Of a stretch of DNA of 38,069 nucleotides, positions 16,745-25,225 are shown piece by piece. The stretch comes from Candidatus Peribacteria bacterium. GTDB lineage: Bacteria; Patescibacteriota; Gracilibacteria; UBA1369; LOWO2-01-FULL-3. The stretch covers positions 1 to 38,069 of the forward strand of contig CALRHQ010000001.1 of assembly GCA_943359415.1 (NCBI GenBank), in the 5' to 3' direction. The position numbers were made by a program, and so were the translations under genes. Each line of letters opens with the position of its first letter. The first letter of the stretch is position 1. The notes under the pieces were generated by a model. That model was not told where the DNA came from. It ran no database searches and saw only the letters and a list, made by a program, of their open reading frames with translations.

Positions 16745-17735
16745 TGAGCAATACAAAACACCGGAAGAGGAAGCCAAGAAAAGACGTAGAAAAATTTTAT
16801 TTCTGTTGATAATACTATTCCTTCCGATTTTGTATTATATTTGGTTCATTTTCTTGGATTTCGGAAAAGTAATGATCCATGGAGAAGCTCCATTTAAAGC
16901 CGAAATCTTCGGCGGCGAAACTTTTTATTGTAATGACTCTCCATGTGAAATTAAACAAAAAACAGGGACAGCTCAGTTGATAGTTTCAAAAGAAAATTTT
17001 CAACAAAATTTGATGGAGATAGATTTTAAATTATGGGCAAAGAGTGACTACACAGCAATATTCAAGGTAAATCCATACATTGAAAAAACTGACACAATCC
17101 CCGAAAAAGACAAAGAATTTTCATACGACATAATGTTTGATGACGAAACAAAGAGTTACAAACTTTTTGATAAATCAGATGCGGAAAAAATAGCACTGAC
17201 ATATTTTCCGGAAGAAATAAAAAATCCAAAAATTTTTGGATCAAAGTATTCTGTAATAATAGTGCGAAGCACTACCTCCGGCATATCAAGAGGGCAAAAA
17301 TCAACAATCTCATCAATACAAACTCAAGAAGCATATTTAGTAAACCTTTCCACTAAGACCAAAACGCCTCTTCCTGACTTTGATTTTTCATTCATCACTG
17401 AGTGGAAATTTTCACCTGACGGAAGTTTCTTCCAATTTCAAACTTCAGACTCAAATTACTGGTGGACAATGGACTTAAGCCAAAAAACCATAAGCACACC
17501 GACGCCAACAAAAATAGAAAACACACTAAAAACTGACTGGATTTACGGAAACAAGATAGTTTTCATAAGCCAAAATTTCAGTGCAAATATATATGATTTA
17601 AGACAAGATAAATTTGAAAATCTTGGAACATTTTCAGAGATGAAAGAATATCCTCTAAACATTATCGCAGGTGCAAACGGAGGAGTAATTTACATAGAAA
17701 CAAAAAATCAAAAATTCAGAATAATTCTTCAGTAG
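16737..17735 (+). CDS. Membrane-anchored PEGA-like/beta-propeller-like protein
   Basis: A 332-residue protein; the ATG at 16737 overlaps the yraN stop, and a TTG one codon earlier is the only alternative. After a charged N-terminus with KKRRRK comes one transmembrane helix (about residues 20-42), so most of the protein is outside. A PEGA-like segment follows (GEAPFKAEIFGGETFYCNDSPCEIKQKTGTAQLIVSKENF), then a region with WD40/TolB-like strands (EWKFSPDGSFFQFQTSDSNYWWTMDL). The function is unknown; a surface sensor or scaffold is possible. Confidence 0.75.
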   Translation: MDDEQYKTPEEEAKKRRRKILFLLIILFLPILYYIWFIFLDFGKVMIHGEAPFKAEIFGGETFYCNDSPCEIKQKTGTAQLIVSKENFQQNLMEIDFKLWAKSDYTAIFKVNPYIEKTDTIPEKDKEFSYDIMFDDETKSYKLFDKSDAEKIALTYFPEEIKNPKIFGSKYSVIIVRSTTSGISRGQKSTISSIQTQEAYLVNLSTKTKTPLPDFDFSFITEWKFSPDGSFFQFQTSDSNYWWTMDLSQKTISTPTPTKIENTLKTDWIYGNKIVFISQNFSANIYDLRQDKFENLGTFSEMKEYPLNIIAGANGGVIYIETKNQKFRIILQ

Positions 17736-17836
17736 CTTTCCTGCCATCTATCAATAACATCAAGAGGACTGGCTGTGATTTTAGAAAAATTTTAAGAAAA
17801 TTTCACGATTATTTAATGTCGACCTGTCATAGTGCG

Positions 17837-17860
17837 ATAGTTTTCTAACAAAAAAACTAT
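17837..17860 (+). repeat. Small inverted repeat ending in the comM start codon
   Basis: ATAGTTTT (17837-17844) and AAAACTAT (17853-17860) are perfect complements around an 8-nt loop; the last two bases are A and T of the comM ATG. In mRNA it could fold over the start codon. The stem is AT-rich and weak. The remainder of 17736-17836 shows nothing clear. Confidence 0.35.
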
Positions 17861-19382
17861 GGCAGAAAAAATATATTCATGTTCGTTTACGGGTCTATTA
17901 TGCCGAATAATAGAGGTCGAAGCGGACATTTCAAATGGTATGCCGTCATTTTCGATAGTCGGTCTTGGCGATACTTCGGTACAGGAATCAAAAGAAAGAG
18001 TACGTCTCGGAATAAAAAATTCTGGAATGCAATTCCCACAAACAAGGAAAACTATAAACCTCGCGCCGGCACAAGTTCGCAAACAAGGTGCACTTTTCGA
18101 TTTGCCCATAGCGCTGAGCATTCTCATCGACAGCAAACAAATACCAAAAGAAAAATTTGAACACTCGATAATCGTTGGAGAGCTTTCCTTAACGGGAAAA
18201 GTGAATCGTATCGCAGGTGCACTTTTGATAACTCAATTTGCAAAAGAACAAGGTTTTGAGAAAATATTTTTGCCAGCAGAGAACGCATTGGAAGCAAGTT
18301 TTATCGAGGGAATAGACATAATCCCAATCGAAGATTTGAAAGAGATTATCGAATTTTCCACAGGCAAAAAAATAATTTTGCCATACAAAAATGACAATGA
18401 AGACTTGGATCAAAATATTTGTGATTTTACCTTTATCGATAAAATTATAGGACTCGAGAAAGCTAAAAGAGCGCTTGCAATAGGCGCTTGCGGGAGGCAC
18501 AACATTTTACTTTACGGATCTCCCGGTTGTGGAAAAACAATTCTTTGCAGAGCTTTCAAACACTTACTTCCATCGATGACAAAAGAAGAAATTTTAGAAA
18601 CTACAAAAATTTATTCGGTCGCAGGATTATTAAATGCAGATTCTCCACTTGTAAAAACTCGACCATTTCGTGAAGTGCATCACACCGCAACGACATCTTC
18701 GATAATAGGTGGAGGAAATATTCCACGTCCTGGTGAAATATCTTTGGCACACAACGGAATTTTATTTTTTGACGAAATAGCAGAATTCAATCCAACAGTT
18801 TTAGATTCATTACGCCAGCCTATAGAAGATAAATTTATCAATATTTCGCGAATAAATTTGGCAATAAAATTTCCATCAAATTTTATGTTTCTCGCGACGA
18901 TGAATCCTTGTCCATGCGGATTTAAGTCAGACAAAAAGATCAGATGTATTTGCACGGACTCACAAATAAACAACTATCAAAAACGGCTTTCCGGTCCACT
19001 TCTAGATCGTTTCGACATTTTTGTGGAAGTAGAAAAATCAAACATAAATGAAGTTCTCGAAAAAGAAATTACACAAAAAATTTCGCAAAAATCATCACAT
19101 CCATCCTTCATGGAAAACGCCGAAAAAATGCAAAAAGAAAGATTTTTAAAATCGGCAATTTCACGAAACGGCGACATGGACATAGATGATATCAAAAAAT
19201 ATTGCGACCTAACACAAGACGCAAAAGACATACTAAATCGCGCCGCAGAAAAACTAAATCTATCAAATCGCGGTTACCTAAAAGTAATAAAAATTTCCCG
19301 CACAATCGCCGACATGGACCTCAAAGAAAAAATCGAAACATCACATGTACTCGAGGCATTGCAGTACAGGAGGACGAGTTGA
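17859..19382 (+). CDS. comM: YifB/ComM-family Mg-chelatase-like AAA+ ATPase
   Basis: A 507-residue protein with the N-terminal Lon-S5-like fold domain (CRIIEVEADISNGMPSFSIVGLGDTSVQESKERV), a central AAA+ core with Walker A LYGSPGCGKT (about residues 218-227), Walker B ILFFDEIAEF and sensor region FLATMNPCPCGF with CxC cysteines, and the Mg-chelatase C-terminal domain (LDRFDIFVEV, SNRGYLKVIKISRTIADM). ComM is a branch-migration helicase that helps integrate DNA during natural transformation in Gram-negative bacteria. Confidence 0.95.
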   Translation: MAEKIYSCSFTGLLCRIIEVEADISNGMPSFSIVGLGDTSVQESKERVRLGIKNSGMQFPQTRKTINLAPAQVRKQGALFDLPIALSILIDSKQIPKEKFEHSIIVGELSLTGKVNRIAGALLITQFAKEQGFEKIFLPAENALEASFIEGIDIIPIEDLKEIIEFSTGKKIILPYKNDNEDLDQNICDFTFIDKIIGLEKAKRALAIGACGRHNILLYGSPGCGKTILCRAFKHLLPSMTKEEILETTKIYSVAGLLNADSPLVKTRPFREVHHTATTSSIIGGGNIPRPGEISLAHNGILFFDEIAEFNPTVLDSLRQPIEDKFINISRINLAIKFPSNFMFLATMNPCPCGFKSDKKIRCICTDSQINNYQKRLSGPLLDRFDIFVEVEKSNINEVLEKEITQKISQKSSHPSFMENAEKMQKERFLKSAISRNGDMDIDDIKKYCDLTQDAKDILNRAAEKLNLSNRGYLKVIKISRTIADMDLKEKIETSHVLEALQYRRTS

Positions 19383-19397
19383 AAAAAACAAGAAAAT

Positions 19398-19658
19398 TTA
19401 TTTTACCATCTTTTTGTCGCGACTTATTAAGGTGAGCTTCTCCTCTCTGCTCAGCCCTTTAACCTTACCCTCAGCTTTCGATGCAGTAGATCTATTACGA
19501 AACTTTTTTGAGTAAACAAGTTCCACAGGTCTGCGTGCACTTGTGTATTTAGCACCAAGTTTTGAAGTATTATGTTCATTTATTCTGCGCTCCAAATCGA
19601 CCGTGATTCCGGTGTACAAAGTGTCGTCAGCGCATCTGAGAATGTAGAGGTAATACAT
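19398..19658 (-). CDS. GIY-YIG domain protein (UPF0213/YhbQ-like)
   Basis: An 86-residue single-domain GIY-YIG nuclease. The ATG at 19656-19658 gives the family-typical start MYYLYILRCADDTLYTGITVDLERRINEHN; five extra upstream codons are rejected. Other conserved parts are GAKYTSARRPVELVYSKKF and the Glu in SKAEGKVKGLSREEK. These are small housekeeping-like proteins with proposed DNA-repair roles. The gene is convergent with comM. Confidence 0.92.
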   Translation of the reverse strand: MYYLYILRCADDTLYTGITVDLERRINEHNTSKLGAKYTSARRPVELVYSKKFRNRSTASKAEGKVKGLSREEKLTLISRDKKMVK

Positions 19659-19721
19659 TAATTCGATTAACAAACAGTTTTTTTAAGACTACACTGAAAC
19701 CGCTTAATCTACAAAAACCAA

Positions 19722-20279
19722 ATGGAATACTTCGATCTTTACGACAAAAACGGAAAACAATTAAACAAAATAAAACTTCGCTCGGAAGTACACAGAGATG
19801 GAGATTGGCATTATGCTGTGGATATTTGGATATTGAATAACCGTAGAGAACTACTTTTACAAAAACGTTCAAAACAAAAAGAATCATTTCCAAACCTTTG
19901 GGAAGTATCTTGTTCAGGGCATATTTCATCCGGAGAAGATTCAAAGACTTCAGCATTACGCGAAATAAAAGAAGAACTTGGTCTCGATATTGAAGAAAAA
20001 GCATTAAAATTTATTTTCAAAGCAAAAGACTCTAGTATTACAAATAAAGGCACATTTATAAACAATGAATTCAAAGATGTTTATTTGATAAAAAAAGACA
20101 TAGAGCTTCATGAATTAAAACTTGATCTACTCGAAGTTTCAGAAGTGAAATTCATAAGTATAGAAGACCTGAAACAACACATAGAAGACAAAGACAAAAC
20201 TTTCGTTCCACACGAAGAAGTTTATAAGAAATTATTTGAGTATCTAGCTTCACATGGACCAGAAAATAAAAAATTGTAA
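19722..20279 (+). CDS. Nudix hydrolase, IPP-isomerase-like
   Basis: A 185-residue Nudix protein. The Nudix box GHISSGEDSKTSALREIKEELGL (about residues 66-88) fits GxxxxxExxxxxxxREUxEExGU. The N-terminal part EYFDLYDKNGKQLNKIKLRSEVHRDGDWHYAVDIWILN resembles the YfcD/IDI-1-like group rather than MutT. The exact substrate cannot be predicted; the start codes for IPP isomerase are incomplete. Its last 26 bp overlap the presumed original start of the cysteine-rich gene. Confidence 0.88.
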   Translation: MEYFDLYDKNGKQLNKIKLRSEVHRDGDWHYAVDIWILNNRRELLLQKRSKQKESFPNLWEVSCSGHISSGEDSKTSALREIKEELGLDIEEKALKFIFKAKDSSITNKGTFINNEFKDVYLIKKDIELHELKLDLLEVSEVKFISIEDLKQHIEDKDKTFVPHEEVYKKLFEYLASHGPENKKL

Positions 20280-20319
20280 AAAATGTGAAGCACAATTTTC
20301 GATCGAAAAAGAAGATTAA
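20254..20319 (+). pseudogene. Detached N-terminal zinc-ribbon fragment of cysteine-rich paralog 2
   Basis: In the same frame as the gene at 20335, the ATG at 20254 opens a 21-codon frame (MDQKIKNCKKCEAQFSIEKED) that stops at TAA 20317-20319; the frame then goes on as DFYSKM into the next CDS. The pattern CKKC...IEKED*DFYSKM...CPPC matches internal zinc-ribbon copies in both paralogs (QELNFYRKM, QELNFYKKH), where the stop position holds Leu. TTA to TAA is one base change. The fragment begins inside the Nudix gene. Confidence 0.65.
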
Positions 20320-20334
20320 GATTTTTACTCGAAA

Positions 20335-21903
20335 ATGAATGTTCCTTCTCCAACACTTTGTCCTCCATGCAGGATGCAGCGAAAAATGTGTTTCAGAAAC
20401 GAAAGAACTTTATACAAAGCAAAGTGTACTTTTTCGAATCAAGATATGCTTTCTGTATATCCACCAACAACAAAATACACAGTATACGAGCAGAAAATAT
20501 GGTGGTCAGACAAATGGAACGCACTTGATTACGGGATGGATTTTGATTTTAACAGGTCATTCTTTGAACAGTTCGAGGAACTTTGCCTTAAAGTACCAAA
20601 AATAAATCTAGACAACAGAGCAAATGAAAACAGTGATTACTGCAATGACACAAGCCAATTGAAAGATTCATATTTATGTTTCAACAGCGAGCAATCTCAG
20701 GATTTCCATTATTGCACAACAAGTGCTTACGGCAGAGACTGCATGGATATGTTTTGGGCATTACAATGTGAACTGTGTTATGAGTGCACAAAAGTTACAG
20801 GAGGATATCATTGCTTCTTTTGCTTTAATTCAAGCAATATAAGCGACTGCTTCTTTTGCGAAGATTTGGTCGGATGTAAAAATTGTTTCGGATGTATCGG
20901 TCTTCATCACAAAGAATATTGTTTATTTAATGAGCGATTAAGCAGAGAACAATACGAAGATTTTCTAAATAACTTTAAATTTACTTACGAGAACATTCAA
21001 GACTCAAAGAAAAAATTGGCAGAACTAAGGCTGAAAACTCCACATAAAAATCTAGAAATAGATAACAGTGAAAACTGTTTGGGAGACTACATAAGCAATT
21101 CAAAAAATTGCTCATACTGTTTTGACGTAATGGAATCACAAGATTGCAAATACGTATGGGATGGTATGTTAAATACCGGATATGATTGCTTCAACACGGG
21201 ATTGGATGCAAATTTTATTTACGAATCGGTTGGAGTTTACAGGTCGAACAACGTAAAATTTTGCAATAAATGTTCGCAAAGCAACGACATACTTTATTGC
21301 GATTATTGCTATAAGCTTAGCAATTGTTTTGGATGCACAAACCTAAACTACAACGAATATTGCATCCTAAATAAAAAATATACAAAAGAAGAATACGAAA
21401 AACTATTGCCAAAAATTATTGAACACATGAAGAAAGATGGCTCATGGGGTGAATTCTTTGATGCCAAAATAAGCCTCATCGGATACAATAGCTCAATGGC
21501 TCAGTATTATTTTCCTTTAGATAAGGCAACAGCGGAAAGACAGGGATTTATATGGGAAGATTACGAGAAGCCTAAAACAGAACTAAAAAACATCAAAGTG
21601 AAAGACCTGCCAAACGATATCTCGGAAGTAAATGACGACATTTTAAACACAACAATAGAATGCGAAAAAGATGGGAAATCTTTCAAAATAATTCCTCAAG
21701 AATTAAATTTTTATAAAAAACACGGTTTAGCGTTACCGCATCTGTGTCACGATTGTAGGCATTTTGAAAGAAAAGGAAAAATGAATCCAAGAAAACTATA
21801 TGACAGGCAGTGTATAAAATGTGGAACAGAAATATCCACGACATATGCAAAAGGTCGCAAAGAAACAGTCTATTGTGAAAAATGTTATTTAGAACAAATC
21901 TAA
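20335..21903 (+). CDS. Large cysteine-rich zinc-ribbon-like protein of unknown function (paralog 2)
   Basis: A 522-residue paralog of the protein at 9035. Shared parts are the first half (RNERTLYKAKC, QKIWWSDKWNALDYGMDFDFNRSFFEQFEEL), the Cys-rich centre (CYEC, CFFC, CFGC), two copies of a module at about residues 184 and 331 (CFGCIGLHHKEYCLFNERLSREQYE and CFGCTNLNYNEYCILNKKYTKEEYE), and the C-terminal zinc ribbon from residue 471 (CHDCRH, RKLYDRQCIKC, YCEKCY). The ATG at 20335 is 15 bp behind an in-frame TAA; the true family start is probably 20254, so this product lacks half of the first zinc ribbon unless the stop is read through. No signal peptide is present. The function is unknown. Confidence 0.8.
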   Translation: MNVPSPTLCPPCRMQRKMCFRNERTLYKAKCTFSNQDMLSVYPPTTKYTVYEQKIWWSDKWNALDYGMDFDFNRSFFEQFEELCLKVPKINLDNRANENSDYCNDTSQLKDSYLCFNSEQSQDFHYCTTSAYGRDCMDMFWALQCELCYECTKVTGGYHCFFCFNSSNISDCFFCEDLVGCKNCFGCIGLHHKEYCLFNERLSREQYEDFLNNFKFTYENIQDSKKKLAELRLKTPHKNLEIDNSENCLGDYISNSKNCSYCFDVMESQDCKYVWDGMLNTGYDCFNTGLDANFIYESVGVYRSNNVKFCNKCSQSNDILYCDYCYKLSNCFGCTNLNYNEYCILNKKYTKEEYEKLLPKIIEHMKKDGSWGEFFDAKISLIGYNSSMAQYYFPLDKATAERQGFIWEDYEKPKTELKNIKVKDLPNDISEVNDDILNTTIECEKDGKSFKIIPQELNFYKKHGLALPHLCHDCRHFERKGKMNPRKLYDRQCIKCGTEISTTYAKGRKETVYCEKCYLEQI

Positions 21904-21905
21904 AA

Positions 21906-22553
21906 TTATTTTTTTCTGTCCACCACGTTTTTAGGCATAGTATATCCTGGAATCCATCCACGCAAAGAAACAATACTTAAGGCTTTTCCTTTTACAGGAA
22001 AAGAAGTTTTTAAATCGAAATTTCTTCCACCTACCATCATATAAATATCTTTTGGATCTTGAAGATCTAATCTAATCCTTTCTCCAGCCTTCAAGTTTTC
22101 ACCAACATCTAAGAAAATAGAAATAAGTCCTTCGGAATTTTTATCAGTTTTATATCCAACATTTCCAAAAGAAATATATCCATTTTCTATATTTCCTTCG
22201 GACAAAATTTCTTCACCACTTTTCAAAATTGCTTTATCGATATTCTCAGAAAGCACGCCGAAAATCTTGAGCTTTAAGCCGTTTATAAGCATTTGATCAT
22301 CGTGAGTTCTGAAAGATATTTTCATCATATTTACATTCGTAGCTCCGGGGACAACAGATAAAACATCTTTGTTTCGAGATATTTCAAAATCAATTTTTCT
22401 GTCATCTACTTCGATAACAGAATGTTCAACTGAATTATATCCCAAAACATTCGCCATGAAAGTTTGAGTGTTTCTGTCCGAGCCAACGGCAACGGTTGAA
22501 CAAACAATCATCACTAAAAGAAAATAAAATTTAATTATTTTTTCTATATTCAT
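21906..22553 (-). CDS. Secreted hypothetical protein
   Basis: A 215-residue protein with a signal peptide (IIKFYFLLVMIVCSTVAVGS) and a beta-rich mature part (NMMKISFRTHDDQMLINGLKLKIFG, GLISIFLDVGENLKAGERIRLDLQDPKDIYMMVGGR). The second segment looks like an Ig-like or cohesin-like strand pattern, but I do not recognise a named family. It overlaps the end of the upstream SLH gene by 23 bp, so the two are co-expressed and may form a surface pair. It ends 2 bp from the cysteine-rich gene, which it faces. Confidence 0.75.
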   Translation of the reverse strand: MNIEKIIKFYFLLVMIVCSTVAVGSDRNTQTFMANVLGYNSVEHSVIEVDDRKIDFEISRNKDVLSVVPGATNVNMMKISFRTHDDQMLINGLKLKIFGVLSENIDKAILKSGEEILSEGNIENGYISFGNVGYKTDKNSEGLISIFLDVGENLKAGERIRLDLQDPKDIYMMVGGRNFDLKTSFPVKGKALSIVSLRGWIPGYTMPKNVVDRKK

Positions 22554-23841
22554 CTATAATATTTTTTACAAAATCCTGCGTTGCAGGTAAGTCAGGGCTA
22601 AAGTTGACGCCAAGTCCGTCGGCTTTCCCCTCAGCTAAAAAGCTTTGTACGTAAGGATAAACAGGAGAGTTGTCATCAACATCTTTAAAATGTTTTTCAG
22701 TACTTTGAGTAAGATCAGCTTCAAAATAATCCATTACCATTTTCAAAACATCACCTCTTGTGATTTTTTTCTCAGGAGAAAAACTAAGTGCAGAAGTATT
22801 CAAAAGTCCTAGATTGTAAACAGTTTGCACGTAAGGCGCATACCATTGATCCGGGCTTACATCAGTGTAAGAAAGTACTTCATTTACAGATAAAGTGATT
22901 TTTAAATAATCAACAAACGCTTTCATAAACTCAGCTCTATTCATCTCTTTTTGAGGGCCAAGTTCCACAACATCAGTTACTGCATAATATCCATTTTCAG
23001 GATTTGTGGCCTTAACGAAAACATAGTGATTATTTGTTGAGCCATATGGGTGTTCCGAAAATTTTACATAGTGAGAATTTTCCTCACTGCGGCCATCTCT
23101 AGCGAAATCAGTCTCAAGATTTTTTGCAGAATTCTCATAAACATAATATCCAATAGGAGTTGAGAAAGATGTATTTTCAAAATATTTTCCATCGCCACTT
23201 TCAAGCAAAACATTGTCTTTTCTCAAGAGTTCAAAATTGTGTTTTTTAACGACATATTTGTTGTCATTAAAGTTTAATTCGATTTTTCCATCAGATGAAA
23301 TATCAGAAATAAAAATATCTTTTATTTTTCCTGGACCTTCGAAAATTTTAGAAATAAAAACATTGTTTGTTTTATCTGCATCGGTTTTATCTGCTATATC
23401 CAGATAAATAGGAACATCTCCGCCGTTATAGTTCCCATCAAAAATAACTTCATAATCTTTGATTATATAAGTTCCATCTTTGGCCAAAGAAAAACCGTAA
23501 TCAGTATTTCTTACCGCTACGTTTTTTTGGTTACCATCTCCATGCAAAATAACGCGAGCATTTATAAGTCTTCCACCATTATTTTTTACAACAATGCTGG
23601 CTTTATATTTATAATAATTAAAATCTTCGGTTGGCTCTGATTCTTTATTTAAAACAATATTTACTATAGAAAGATCAGGCGCAGATGGAGCAAAGTCTTC
23701 ATATGTCGCCTTTAAAACGCTTAAAACAGACGTATTAATAATGTTGTAATCGCTCTTGTGTAACGCCTTATTCACAAAAATGCCTCCCACTACGGAAACA
23801 GCAATCAGGACAAAAGCTAACTTTTTTGAGGACACCTTCAT
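22531..23841 (-). CDS. SLH-domain surface protein with CARDB-like region
   Basis: A 436-residue protein with an N-terminal signal or anchor helix (residues 8-24). A CARDB-like beta-sandwich comes first (APDLSIVNIVLNKESEP, YKASIVVKNNGGRLINARV, IYLDIADKTDADKTNNVF). The last 150 residues hold three SLH modules (NRAEFMKAFVDYL with SYTDVSPDQWYAPYVQTVYNLGL; ITRGDVLKMVMDYF with FKDVDDNSPVYPYVQSFLAEG; and a shorter third). SLH domains attach proteins to wall polymers. A strong promoter (23875-23903) precedes it, and the A-rich leader has no Shine-Dalgarno. Confidence 0.87.
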   Translation of the reverse strand: MKVSSKKLAFVLIAVSVVGGIFVNKALHKSDYNIINTSVLSVLKATYEDFAPSAPDLSIVNIVLNKESEPTEDFNYYKYKASIVVKNNGGRLINARVILHGDGNQKNVAVRNTDYGFSLAKDGTYIIKDYEVIFDGNYNGGDVPIYLDIADKTDADKTNNVFISKIFEGPGKIKDIFISDISSDGKIELNFNDNKYVVKKHNFELLRKDNVLLESGDGKYFENTSFSTPIGYYVYENSAKNLETDFARDGRSEENSHYVKFSEHPYGSTNNHYVFVKATNPENGYYAVTDVVELGPQKEMNRAEFMKAFVDYLKITLSVNEVLSYTDVSPDQWYAPYVQTVYNLGLLNTSALSFSPEKKITRGDVLKMVMDYFEADLTQSTEKHFKDVDDNSPVYPYVQSFLAEGKADGLGVNFSPDLPATQDFVKNIIDEYRKNN

Positions 23842-23874
23842 TTTTATTTATTTTTGTTTTTTTTTAATCTCACA

Positions 23875-23903
23875 ATTATAGCAGAAATAAGAGAAATTAT
23901 CAA
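23875..23903 (-). promoter_or_regulatory. Strong extended -10 promoter of the SLH gene
   Basis: On the minus strand TTGATA (23898-23903), 17-bp spacer, TGC-TATAAT (TATAAT at 23875-23880). This is nearly identical to the promoter of the fibronectin-III gene at 27726-27754. The leader is A-rich with no Shine-Dalgarno. Confidence 0.75.
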
Positions 23904-23956
23904 TCCTTTACAGCCTCAAAAGCATCCAAAAAGGTTTAAATTTAGGAGAAAATCTG

Positions 23957-23962
23957 TATAAT
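23957..23962 (+). promoter_or_regulatory. -10 box of murA
   Basis: A perfect TATAAT, preceded by CTG, ends 9 nt before the murA ATG, leaving at most 1-3 nt of leader. Confidence 0.55.
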
Positions 23963-23971
23963 GCCTTCGTT

Positions 23972-25225
23972 ATGGCTAATTTTATAATAAAAGGAGGCAA
24001 AAAACTTCAAGGGGAAGTCACGGTAAGTGGCTCAAAAAACGCTGCACTTCCTATAATTTGTGCATCACTTTTGTCAAAAGAAAAAGTAATCCTTGAAAAT
24101 GTTCCAAACATAGAAGACGTAAGGTCAATGATCAAGATTATCACAGCACTTGGAGCAAAAACGTCATTTGAAAATCACATTCTCGAAATAGATCCTTCTA
24201 AAATTTCAGACCAAGAAATTCCAAATGAAATGGTTACGAAAATGCGCGCATCAATTTTGATACTTGGTGGACTTTTGCCAAGAACCGGCAAAGTAAAAAT
24301 GCAATATCCGGGTGGATGTGTACTTGGAAAAAGATCTGTAGATGCGCATACCCATGCTTTCAAAGAACTTGGATGCGAGGTGATAGATGACCAACAAGGC
24401 TTAAATATAAAATGTAATATTCTGAAAGGTAAGAAAATAATCCTTCCGGAATTAAGCGTCACGGCAACAGAAAATGCGATAATGGCATCGGTTCTAGCTC
24501 AAGGAGAAACGGAAATCAGGCTTGCAGCCTGCGAACCACATGTACAAGATTTATGCGAATTTTTAAATAAAAGAGGAGCAAAGATAAAAGGAATCGGGAC
24601 AAATGTTTTAAAAATAAAAGGCGTTAAGAAATTAAAAAAAGTAAAATATAGAATTACCGGTGATTATTTGGAAGCTGGAACAATCTTGATCGCCGCAGCA
24701 GCAACAGGCGGAAGCGTACTTGTAAAAGGATTTAATCCAAATGATTTAGATAGTCTTTGGCAAAAACTTGAAGAAGTTGGCATTCCATTAACTATAGGAA
24801 AAGACAGTGTGAAAATAAATACAGCACTTAATCTTACTGCAGTAAAAACGCTTAGGACAGCTGTATTTCCAAGTTTTCCGACAGACCTGCAGGCACCGTT
24901 TGCAGTCCTTTTGACTCAAGCACATGGAGTTAGCAAAGTTTTCGAAACATTATTTGAAGGTCGATTAAATTATATTTTCGAACTGGAAAAAATGGGCGCA
25001 AAAATAAATCTTTTAAATCCACACCAAGCTTTGATCTCAGGACCAACACCTCTAGATGGAGTACCTATCGCAAGTTGCGACATAAGAGCTGGGGCGGCAA
25101 TGGTTATAGCTGCACTAATAGCAAATGGCAAAACTGAAATTTCAAATATAAATTACATAGATAGAGGTTACGAAAAAATAGAAGAAAAACTTCGAAATCT
25201 TGGAGCAGATATAGAAAGAATTTAA
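23972..25225 (+). CDS. murA: UDP-N-acetylglucosamine 1-carboxyvinyltransferase
   Basis: A 417-residue enzyme for the first committed step of peptidoglycan synthesis (PEP transfer to UDP-GlcNAc). Substrate-binding GSKNAALPIICASLL (about residues 20-34) and the catalytic loop YPGGCVLGKRSVDAH, with the Cys that fosfomycin modifies present (near residue 114), are clear. The tail FPTDLQAPFAVLL and DIRAGAAMVIAALIA are also conserved. Length is normal. The gene overlaps the ComEC-type gene at its 3' end by 4 bp. Confidence 0.97.
   Translation: MANFIIKGGKKLQGEVTVSGSKNAALPIICASLLSKEKVILENVPNIEDVRSMIKIITALGAKTSFENHILEIDPSKISDQEIPNEMVTKMRASILILGGLLPRTGKVKMQYPGGCVLGKRSVDAHTHAFKELGCEVIDDQQGLNIKCNILKGKKIILPELSVTATENAIMASVLAQGETEIRLAACEPHVQDLCEFLNKRGAKIKGIGTNVLKIKGVKKLKKVKYRITGDYLEAGTILIAAAATGGSVLVKGFNPNDLDSLWQKLEEVGIPLTIGKDSVKINTALNLTAVKTLRTAVFPSFPTDLQAPFAVLLTQAHGVSKVFETLFEGRLNYIFELEKMGAKINLLNPHQALISGPTPLDGVPIASCDIRAGAAMVIAALIANGKTEISNINYIDRGYEKIEEKLRNLGADIERI

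Noticed and set aside
20317..20319. Recoding of TAA (or UGA=Gly code) to explain the split cysteine-rich gene
   Set aside because: TAA and TGA end conserved genes at the expected place in this window (lysS, murI, comM), so the standard code holds.
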